Source of the DNA: Fidelibacterota bacterium
GTDB lineage: Bacteria > Fidelibacterota > UBA2242 > JAFGTP01
DNA: 9,190 nt
Direction: 5' to 3'
NCBI GenBank assembly: GCA_021735285.1
Contig: JAIPHI010000112.1
Coordinates: 1-9,190 of the forward strand
Shown: positions 1-6,600 of the stretch, piece after piece
Numbering within the stretch: position 1 is the first letter of the stretch
How the letters are laid out: each line of letters begins with the position of its first letter
The notes under the pieces: model-generated
Database searches by the model: none
What the model was told of the DNA's origin: nothing
Seen by the model: only the letters and a program-made list of their open reading frames with translations
Position numbers and translations under genes: made by a program

Positions 1-38
1 TAAAATTTCAAATATTCTAGATCTGGTAATTCGGGCAT
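1..38 (-). CDS. Fpg/MutM-like DNA glycosylase, N-terminal 12 codons only (partial)
   Basis: Reading leftward from the ATG at 38-36, the peptide is MPELPDLEYLKF before the window ends. Proteins of the Fpg/Nei family of bifunctional DNA glycosylases begin MPELPE or similar. After removal of Met1, Pro2 is the nucleophile that attacks the damaged base's sugar and Glu3 is catalytic; both are present here. The start is supported by a strong Shine-Dalgarno sequence (AGAAGGAG, plus-strand complement 47-54) 8 nt upstream of the ATG. The family repairs oxidised purines such as 8-oxoguanine in base excision repair. Only the first few residues are visible, so Fpg cannot be told from another family member, and the rest of the gene is unseen. 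It is divergent from the DUF402-asnA pair. Confidence 0.72.
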   Translation of the reverse strand, partial: MPELPDLEYLKF

Positions 39-86
39 GATTGTATCTCCTTCTTTATACCTTTTAAAACATTATCGTTGTAAATT

Positions 87-92
87 ATTATA
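87..92 (-). promoter_or_regulatory. Candidate -10 box for the leftward Fpg-like gene
   Basis: The minus strand reads TATAAT exactly at 92-87, about 49 nt before the ATG at 38. No good -35 box lies 16-18 nt upstream; the sequence there is only T-rich. An exact -10 hexamer is easily met by chance in DNA this AT-rich, so this is a weak prediction. Confidence 0.25.
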
Positions 93-163
93 CTGCATAA
101 TGGAAAATAATAAAATGGAGAGAGAATATCAAAAAAATGAATGTTATTGGTAAATTAGGATGA

Positions 164-193
164 TTGTGGAATAACTATCCCAAAGTATATAAA
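164..193 (+). promoter_or_regulatory. Candidate sigma70-type promoter for the rightward genes
   Basis: TTGTGG at 164-169 and TATAAA at 188-193 are separated by 18 nt and would start a transcript near position 200. This lies upstream of the small ORF at 250 and of the DUF402-asnA pair. The spacer contains an imperfect palindrome (GGAATAACTATCCC, 168-181) that could be a repressor or activator site. The boxes are partial matches to the consensus, and sigma factor preferences in this lineage are not known to me. Confidence 0.33.
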
Positions 194-249
194 ATGAAAA
201 AAAGTTTTTGAATAGATAAAAATATTTCTAAATTAAAAAGGAGAATGAA

Positions 250-333
250 ATGAGAAAAGGATTTTTACATATCATCAATTCAGATCAAAATAACTCTCCG
301 GTAAATAATATTAATAATAATTTAAATCGATAA
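250..333 (+). CDS. Small ORF of 27 codons with a strong ribosome binding site, function unknown
   Basis: The ATG at 250 is preceded by AAAGGAG (237-243) with a 6-nt spacer, the best ribosome binding site in this intergenic region. The 27-residue product begins MRKGFLHIINSD, and its second half is rich in asparagine (8 of the last 14 residues). It has no membrane segment and I recognise no family. The downstream DUF402 gene begins 82 nt after its stop and has no visible Shine-Dalgarno sequence. The ORF could therefore be a translated leader, a short real protein, or the remnant of a lost gene start. The asparagine richness beside an asparagine synthetase operon is noted as a possible leader-peptide signal. 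However, the codons are AAT/AAC in AT-rich DNA, so composition alone could explain it. Confidence 0.4.
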   Translation: MRKGFLHIINSDQNNSPVNNINNNLNR

Positions 334-337
334 GATA

Positions 338-360
338 TCAGCCGTCAAAAATAGGGCTGA
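338..360 (+). other. Short hairpin in the leader of the DUF402-asnA unit
   Basis: TCAGCC (338-343) and GGCTGA (355-360) form a perfect 6-bp stem with an 11-nt loop, just after the stop of the small ORF. No T-run follows, so it does not look like a classical intrinsic terminator. It may be a processing or attenuation element, or chance. Confidence 0.3.
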
Positions 361-415
361 ATAAACCTAAGACCTTGAGCTATGGGTAAATTTTTTAAAT
401 AGATAAAAAAGTAAA

Positions 416-889
416 ATGAAAGTTAATTGCAAAGAGATAAAAAAACATTTCAAAGGTGATCATCAAGAATATGATTGCCAATTATTGACAATTAACAATG
501 GAATGGGTATTCTTAAATATATCCTGGAAGAGAATCATAAGGTTGTGAATGTGAAACTGGAACCGGGTGATCTCACGTATGGATTTTATTGGGAAGAGCA
601 GTCCTATAATCTTTACAAATGGAAAGACCCAGCCGGGAGATTAAAAGGGAATTATTTTAATATTGCTGATAGAATTAAGTTGACCAAAGAACGATTTGCA
701 TGGAGAGATCTAATTTTAGACATTTTAATAACTCCTGACAATGAAGTGTATGTAATTGATGAGGATGAAATTCCGAATAATATAAATAGGAGGGTGAAAG
801 AATATATCTACACCGGTAAAAGATATATTCTTCAAAATTATCCGGGAATAATAGCAGAAACTGATAGAAAGTTAGAAAACATAATTTAA
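416..889 (+). CDS. DUF402 family protein (FomD/nucleoside phosphatase-like)
   Basis: This 157-residue protein matches the DUF402 fold family by its motif order: YGFYWEEQSYNLYKW (55-69), then D71/G74, GNYFNI (78-83), a WRDLILDI segment with acidic D98 and D102, and the DEDE cluster at 115-118. These aromatic and acidic residues are the substrate and divalent-metal site in characterised members. Those members include a Staphylococcus nucleoside tri/diphosphatase and FomD, which hydrolyses a cytidylyl intermediate in fosfomycin synthesis. A phosphohydrolase acting on a nucleotide is therefore likely, but the substrate cannot be read from sequence. The protein is cytoplasmic, with no signal or membrane segment. 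The ATG at 416 is the only usable start, because an in-frame TAA lies at 404-406; no clear Shine-Dalgarno sequence precedes it. asnA follows after 27 nt, so the two are probably co-transcribed. Confidence 0.82.
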   Translation: MKVNCKEIKKHFKGDHQEYDCQLLTINNGMGILKYILEENHKVVNVKLEPGDLTYGFYWEEQSYNLYKWKDPAGRLKGNYFNIADRIKLTKERFAWRDLILDILITPDNEVYVIDEDEIPNNINRRVKEYIYTGKRYILQNYPGIIAETDRKLENII

Positions 890-916
890 TACATTCAAAA
901 ATAATAGGAGCTCACA

Positions 917-1993
917 ATGGATGCAAAGGAAAAATATGACAAGACATTTGAAAATGGTGGGTTAATTATCCCTGAAGATAAATGGCTTGCTACAATGAAT
1001 TTAAGAGAGACTGAAGAGGCTATTAAATTTATAAAAGATACATTTCAGGAGAGATTAGTTCAAGAACTTAACCTCAAAAGAGTTTCTGCTCCCATTGCAC
1101 TCCTGGCCGGTACGGGTATCAATGATAATCTCACAGGAGCTGAAAAGCCGGTTGATTTTCAGATTAAATCTATGCATAAAAAAGCTGAAATTGTTCATTC
1201 ATTGGCTAAGTGGAAAAGATTAGCATTAAGAGATTATGGATTCATAAGTGGCGAAGGGCTTTATACTGATATGAATGCTATTCGCACCTCGGAATTTCTC
1301 GATAATGTGCATTCAATCTATGTGGATCAGTGGGACTGGGAGAGGATTATTGCTAATAATGAACGTAATGTCGGTGTTTTAAAATATATAGTTAGAAAAA
1401 TCTATAATGTGATTAAGGAAGTAGAGAAGGTCGTGTGTCACCGCTATCCTCAAATAGGTGGCCCTTTTCTTCCTGATAATATTAAATTTGTCCATACAGA
1501 AGACTTATTGGACAAATATCCTGAGAAAACACCGCAGGAAAGAGAAGAGGCAATTACAAAACTGGAAAAAGCTGTGTTTGTAATTGGTGTTGGAGGTGAA
1601 CTAAAAGATGGTACACGGCATGAAATCAGAGCAGCTGATTATGACGATTGGACTACTGAAGGTGTGAATGGTAAAAAAGGCCTCAACGGAGATATTTTGA
1701 TCTGGAATCCGGTTTTAGGTTCAGCTCTGGAACTTTCTTCTATGGGAATTAGAGTTGATAGTGATACGCTTTTAAAACAACTTGAAATTAGGGATGAGAA
1801 TTACAAAAAAGACTTGCCATTCCATCAGGAGATCCTTCAAGATCGATTACCTCAATCGATTGGTGGCGGAATTGGTCAATCCAGACTTTGCATGTATTAT
1901 CTGAGGAAAGCTCATATTGGTGAAGTACAAGCCTCTATCTGGCCTGATGAAATTCGGAAAAAATGTAGTGAACATGGTATAAAATTACTCTAA
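917..1993 (+). CDS. asnA: Aspartate-ammonia ligase (asparagine synthetase A)
   Basis: AsnA makes asparagine from aspartate, ammonia and ATP through a beta-aspartyl-AMP intermediate (EC 6.3.1.1), using a class II aminoacyl-tRNA-synthetase-like fold in the cytoplasm. Family blocks are conserved along the whole 358 residues: APIALLAGTGINDNLTGAEK (58-77), VHSLAKWKR (93-101), GLYTDMNAIR (114-123), SIYVDQWDWE (133-142), RHEIRAADYDDW, LNGDILIWNPV, ELSSMGIRVD and QSIGGGIGQSR near the end. Residues aligned with E. coli AsnA Asp46, Arg100 and Gln116 are present as D70, R123 and Q138. It is about 28 residues longer than the 330-residue E. coli enzyme, mostly from an N-terminal extension. The start is supported by TAGGAG (905-910) 6 nt before the ATG. 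It is the second gene after the DUF402 gene and ends 32 nt before a terminator. It uses free ammonia rather than glutamine, which suits an ammonia-rich anaerobic habitat (inference). Confidence 0.96.
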   Translation: MDAKEKYDKTFENGGLIIPEDKWLATMNLRETEEAIKFIKDTFQERLVQELNLKRVSAPIALLAGTGINDNLTGAEKPVDFQIKSMHKKAEIVHSLAKWKRLALRDYGFISGEGLYTDMNAIRTSEFLDNVHSIYVDQWDWERIIANNERNVGVLKYIVRKIYNVIKEVEKVVCHRYPQIGGPFLPDNIKFVHTEDLLDKYPEKTPQEREEAITKLEKAVFVIGVGGELKDGTRHEIRAADYDDWTTEGVNGKKGLNGDILIWNPVLGSALELSSMGIRVDSDTLLKQLEIRDENYKKDLPFHQEILQDRLPQSIGGGIGQSRLCMYYLRKAHIGEVQASIWPDEIRKKCSEHGIKLL

Positions 1994-2025
1994 TTTTAAA
2001 AATTATAAAAAACGATAGTAATAAT

Positions 2026-2059
2026 AAAAGCAGGTTCATTGTATCTGAGCCTGCTTTTT
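2026..2059 (+). terminator. Rho-independent terminator after asnA, possibly bidirectional
   Basis: AAAAGCAGGTTCA (2026-2038) pairs with TGAGCCTGCTTTT (2046-2058) to give a 13-bp stem with one G-U pair and a 7-nt loop, ending in five Ts (2055-2059). It lies 32 nt after the asnA stop. On the minus strand the same hairpin is followed by TTTTATTATTA. It could therefore also stop the convergent transcript coming from the RodZ-like gene, whose stop is 116 nt away. Confidence 0.87.
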
Positions 2060-2175
2060 CTATTTGTAATGATTTTGGTAATTCGCTGCTATGTGGATAA
2101 ATGTTTTAAAGGAGAACTATGTAGCCCTCGATCCAATAGTGGTATTCTGGTAAGTAAGCTCTTGAGTAATGAATC
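2060..2175. other. Unassigned spacer between convergent units
   Basis: This spacer lies between the asnA terminator and the stop of the RodZ-like gene. On the plus strand it has AAAGGAG (2108-2114) followed 4 nt later by ATG directly abutting a TAG stop (2119-2124), so no protein is encoded from that site. A 36-codon frame from an ATG at 2069 lacks a ribosome binding site and runs into the RodZ-like gene's end. I see no supported gene here; it may be decayed sequence. Confidence 0.4.
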
Positions 2176-3003
2176 CTAGTAAAGTTTTGATCTTCTGTAT
2201 ATACCGTTTTGATTAATGAATAAAATAACAGGAGTATCATTCCCAACCGGGCCTAAATCTCTGCCATTCAAGGATAGAGATGTGATTGCTTTAGGTTTTC
2301 CAATTTTCATCTTAAAATTATTTTCTGCTGACCAATTGACAAGATTATTTTCCAGGAAAATCGCATCAATAGTATCTTCTTCATCAATAACCAGATTGAT
2401 CCAGCATGAATCCTGAAAATTCGCTCTTAGAACCAAATTTGAACTATCAGCGAATTGTGTAGTATCCTGATTAATTTTTGTTTTTAAGGTTTCTGGTAAT
2501 ACCTGGGTGGTTTCCTTCTTAAGAGTGTCTGTTTTCTCTTCTTCGATTGGAATTTCCGAGACATTTAAAGGAATACTATTGTCTTTTTCTTTGCTGCTGG
2601 TATCTAATACCTTTTTTAAAGTAAAAATAATGATGAAGAATATAACTATTATAATTATAATAGTAGCTAGATTTTTTTTATTACCACCTGGTGAAATTGA
2701 TAATTTGTTAACTTTTTTTGTCTCATTCTCAACATCACCCGTCTTATCACCGCCAAGTCCTTCTGTGAATTTATACCTCTCAAATTCCTCCAGGATTTTA
2801 CTTGCATCAAGATTCAATTCTTCAGCATAACTTTTTAGGAATAATTTTATATATGTTTGTGGTAAAATACTAAAATCGCCTTCTTCAATTGCTCGCAAGT
2901 ATTTTATATTGATTTTTGTATTTTCGGAAATTTGTTCTAGACTATATCCTAAAGCTTGTCGTTTTGCTTTAATTTTTTTATAAAATAATTCTTTATCGCT
3001 CAT
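2176..3003 (-). CDS. RodZ-like membrane-anchored helix-turn-helix protein
   Basis: The protein has the three-part RodZ layout. Residue numbers count from an alternative GTG at 3012; subtract 3 for the ATG. A cytoplasmic HTH domain of the Xre/HTH_25 type lies at about 8-75 (LGYSLEQISENTKI, then YLRAIEEGDF and LPQTYIKLFLKSYAEELNLD). A charged linker leads to one hydrophobic membrane helix at about 114-132 (ATIIIIIVIFFIIIF). A Thr/Lys/Glu-rich linker is followed by a DUF4115-like beta domain at about 192-278 (SCWINLVIDEEDTIDA, KIGKPKAITSLSLNG). RodZ binds MreB through its HTH and helps maintain rod shape and lateral wall synthesis; DNA binding is usually not its role. I chose the ATG at 3003 (275 residues), preceded by AAGGTGG with good spacing. 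The GTG at 3012 also has an upstream AAAGGA, so the start is not settled. It is the last gene of the minus-strand unit, 58 nt after maf. Confidence 0.85.
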   Translation of the reverse strand: MSDKELFYKKIKAKRQALGYSLEQISENTKINIKYLRAIEEGDFSILPQTYIKLFLKSYAEELNLDASKILEEFERYKFTEGLGGDKTGDVENETKKVNKLSISPGGNKKNLATIIIIIVIFFIIIFTLKKVLDTSSKEKDNSIPLNVSEIPIEEEKTDTLKKETTQVLPETLKTKINQDTTQFADSSNLVLRANFQDSCWINLVIDEEDTIDAIFLENNLVNWSAENNFKMKIGKPKAITSLSLNGRDLGPVGNDTPVILFINQNGIYRRSKLY

Positions 3004-3030
3004 TTTACCCACCTTATATTTCCTTTGAAT

Positions 3031-3059
3031 ATCATAATAATTTAACTAAATATCAACAA
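3031..3059 (-). promoter_or_regulatory. Candidate internal promoter before the RodZ-like gene
   Basis: In the gap between maf and the RodZ-like gene the minus strand reads TTGTTG (3059-3054), a 17-nt spacer and TATGAT (3036-3031). The -10 box matches the consensus at 5 of 6 positions and the -35 at 3 of 6. It could give the last gene some expression independent of the operon. The evidence is weak because the DNA is AT-rich. Confidence 0.25.
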
Positions 3060-3061
3060 TA

Positions 3062-3664
3062 TTATAGGCAGGATGCTAAATTATTTTGTACTAATTGACA
3101 AAAGGCTGAAACAGGAAAACCTACAACATTATAAAAACAACCATTGATATTCTTTACAAATAGAGCGCTAAAATCTTGAATAGCATAAGAGCCGGCTTTA
3201 TCATTATAATGATAATTGTCAAGATAATGCTCGATCATTTTTTCAGATAATTTTTGGAATAATACTTGAGTTGTCTCGGATGATAATAAATATTTATTAT
3301 TATTACTATTCATAATAGTATAACCAGTCATAACTTTGTGGGTTTGGTCACTTAATTTTTTGAGCATTCTTTTAGCTTCCGATCGATCCTGTGGTTTTTC
3401 CAGAATCTTTTTTCCCAAAACCACAATTGTATCGGCACCAATTATCCAGGCATCATTGTATCTAGCGGCTACTTCTTTACTTTTTAATAAGGAGTGAAAT
3501 TTAGCCAACTCTTCTGGAGTCTTGTTAGGGGTTTGGTCCTCTTGATAATTTGATGGTGATATTTCAAAATTAAGGCCTATCATCTTGAATATATCACGTC
3601 TTCGGGGAGAGCGAGATGCCAGGACTATTTTTTTGTTGTAAAAATTTAAAAATTGATTATTCAT
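3062..3664 (-). CDS. maf: Maf family nucleotide pyrophosphatase (YhdE-type, dTTP/UTP pyrophosphatase-like)
   Basis: Maf proteins hydrolyse non-canonical or excess nucleoside triphosphates to the monophosphate plus pyrophosphate, and have been linked to septum inhibition and house-cleaning of nucleotide pools. The 200-residue length is typical. The signatures appear in order: LASRSPRRRDIF (15-26) with the phosphate-binding SPRR, GADTIVVL (76-83) with the catalytic Asp78, KP at 90-91, HKVMTGY (109-115), DKAGSYAIQ (155-163) and NGCFYNVVGFPVS (174-186). The GADTIV and AGSYAIQ forms resemble the YhdE subgroup, which prefers dTTP and UTP; this assignment is by motif only. The ATG at 3664 lacks a good Shine-Dalgarno sequence. 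It lies 23 nt after the stop of the C25 peptidase, so translational coupling is plausible. maf beside a rod-shape gene echoes the maf-mreB neighbourhoods known in other bacteria. Confidence 0.93.
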   Translation of the reverse strand: MNNQFLNFYNKKIVLASRSPRRRDIFKMIGLNFEISPSNYQEDQTPNKTPEELAKFHSLLKSKEVAARYNDAWIIGADTIVVLGKKILEKPQDRSEAKRMLKKLSDQTHKVMTGYTIMNSNNNKYLLSSETTQVLFQKLSEKMIEHYLDNYHYNDKAGSYAIQDFSALFVKNINGCFYNVVGFPVSAFCQLVQNNLASCL

Positions 3665-3687
3665 AAATTATATGTTACAACCTATGA

Positions 3688-6600
3688 TTATTCTTTAACC
3701 ATTTTGCCAATATAGCTTTCGTTTTCCTCGGTTATCTGTGCTTCCGCAGAAATTTTGTATAAATAGATACCCCTGCTAATTTTATCGCCGAAATCATCTT
3801 TTCCATCCCAATAAATAGTGTTAAATCCTGCTGGAAATGTTGTACCCGGATTTATTTCTCTGATCAATAATCCTCTAATAGTGTAGATTTTGATTTGAAT
3901 ACGGGCGTCTCTGGTAAGATGGAAAGTGAAATCGGTACTGGTTGAAAAGGGATTGGGATAATTTACAACTCTTTCCAGTTGTAATGTGCTGGATGGTGAG
4001 AAATTAAATTCGGCAGTACTTATATTTAAATTATTAGCGTTGTCCCAGGCCTGGATTGTAACTTTATGGCGGCCTGACTCTAATTCTTCAGGAATAGAAT
4101 AGAGAATTTCACCGGTTGTATCACTGGTTGATTTGAAATGTTCAGTCACATTATATTTCTGATTTTCTTCATCAAATTTCAGGATTAATTCATGTCCCAG
4201 CTGATTGGCTATATTGATGCCATTTTTATCTGCTAGTCTAATGAAAAGATCATTCTCAGGCGTAACTATATCATCATTTTTGAACTCAATGTCAGTAAAT
4301 CCTATATCTATTTTTGGACCGGTGGTGTCATTTACTTCTTTAGAACCTGAATAATATATATCTTTATAATATCCGGAGACTTCTTTTCCGTTCTCTGCAT
4401 TCCAGGCATATATGTTAAAATATCCTGGTCTATCCCCATAACTCACATCTTTGGGAACAATGAAATTGGTTGCAAATTTACCATTTTCTATTTTTAGTTG
4501 ACCATGAAAAATTTTGTTACCGGGCAATATATATGTCAGCGAATCTCCCCCTTCAATATCTTGTCTTTTTACTTTTTCTTCACTATCAAATACTTTTAAA
4601 ATACCGTGGCCGGAAAAATTTGTAAGGTCTTGATGTATGTCGCCACTTACTTTGACTCGCTCCAGGGATTCCAGAGTATCATCTTTTAATTTATCAAAAT
4701 TTGACTTGTAGTAAGGAAAAGCTGGAAACAATGCCGGATCGCCAAATAAAGTATATTGTTCATCATTGTGGCTATTTCCATGCTTGATAATACGAATTAT
4801 ATCTCCTATTCTGGCTCTATTTATTTGATCGGAATGAAACCATTCTTGCAGTATTTTTCGAAGTAAAGAGGAGTTACTTGTAGCATATGATGGGCGGGGG
4901 CCCCCAAAAGTGGCAATCGCCCCACTGTTTTTTGCAATAATTAATTTTTCAGGCATACACATTTTATCGACAAAATCGTAATAGCTCCAGCTACAGGTGC
5001 CTACCAGCCAGATAGGTAGCTTTGCCCCTGTATTTATTTTACCCAGATCATTAGTTTCCAGTAAGCCTTCCTGAGCCCAATGATCAGGACTGCCATGACC
5101 AAGATATGTGATTATTGAAGTGCCTTTGTTGAGCTGTTCGATAATTGCTGATGTTGCTGCAGGTCGACCGACCCCATAAGAAGATGCATTCTCTTCAGCA
5201 GGAAATTCAAGTGCATATAGTTTTGATATATTAAAATTAAGAGGTATGTTAGGAGCCAGTCTGTTTTCTGAATGTCTGATATGTTCAGTCTCATTGTCAT
5301 AAGGACGATTAGAATCATCAGCAACCAGAGTTATCTGATTGCGCCATTCTCCGTATTGCGGTTCAACCAGATATTTTTCAATTTTATGGGCTGTATTTAG
5401 AGCCTGCTGTTCTGTTCTGACCGGCAGACGACCGATTGCCAGGTCCATGAATCTATCATCACCACTGACATAGGTATAGAAAGCATCATTAGGGAAATAA
5501 TAATATTCGCCTGGCACACCAATATCCTGATAAGTCATAATTATATTATTGCCTGTAAATTCCACTTCAATACCTCTATGATCATAGGTACCATCGCCCA
5601 ACAATAAAATATAGCCGGGAATAGTACTCCAATTTTGAAAAGCATATTTAACAAAATGCCTAATTGCATTGGGATCTTTTACATCACCGTTAAATTCTCG
5701 CAATATCTGTTTTTGCGTAGTGATTATTGTTTCAAGACGGTCCTCAGAAGGGACTTTATCTTCGTGAACTGAGGCAATTTGTTGAGCTGCTTCCTGAAAT
5801 TTATTATTGGTAATGATTATATAATCGGCACTTATATTCCCGTTTCTGAGGCTATTCCAGCTGCAATCTTCTACATAATCGATAGTCTCCGGTTCTTTGT
5901 AATCTAAGGAAGTGCAAATATAATATTGTTGTCTGTTTAGGGAATCATTCTGGGCAGTGAATACAGAATGATTCCCTTCCGAAGTATAGGACTGAGTAGA
6001 TACATCTTTAAGATCGGAAATATTATAAACAATCAGATCGCTACTGGATTTATTTGATATTTGATATTTGATATTACCTGTAAATTTATCCCCGCTTAAT
6101 ATGAATGGTTCACCATCATAAACAAGATTATTATGATAAAGTAGTTCCAAATAGTCAAAATAGGCTTCACTATTGCTAGTGTTGTATTCAATCCTAAATA
6201 AATATCTCTTATCTGCCTCAATCAAATTGCCGATATCGTCATTATTAAAATTGAAGGTCAGACGGCTATAATTTGAGACTCTATCAGAAGCAATATAATT
6301 GTTATTTAAATAAATATTAAAACGATGTTTGCTTCCATCTTTCCCTCCGGCAACTCTTATTTTGGCCCTTGGTTTACGATTCGAATCAAGAGCTTCATTA
6401 TCTGAAAGATTTATGTTATCAAAAGCCCCTGAGATACGCTTACTATCACCCTTATTTTCAAATTTTTTACCAAACCACTCATCTCCGGATTGAAGATAGT
6501 TGTGAAGGTCATTTTCATAGCGATATGCAATTTCCGTAGTAGTTTGTGTGTAGTCAGGAGAATATTGATCACCCTCGAGAGCCGCCATTCTTGCAGGGGA

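Noticed and set aside
2069..2179. Plus-strand 36-codon ORF between the asnA terminator and the RodZ-like stop
   Set aside because: It has no Shine-Dalgarno sequence, no recognised motif and lies downstream of a strong terminator.
2216..2830. Plus-strand open frames of 66 and 107 codons opposite the RodZ-like gene
   Set aside because: They are antisense shadows of a well-supported gene, without ribosome binding sites or recognisable domains.
5112..5324. Minus-strand 70-codon frame inside the C25 peptidase gene
   Set aside because: It lies in another frame of the same strand within the catalytic domain and has Leu/Met-rich, out-of-frame composition.
6055..6075. Local tandem repeat in the C25 gene (TTTGATAT repeated twice, then TTTGATATT)
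   Set aside because: It is a short in-frame coding repeat (KYQISN region) of low complexity with no evidence of a separate role.
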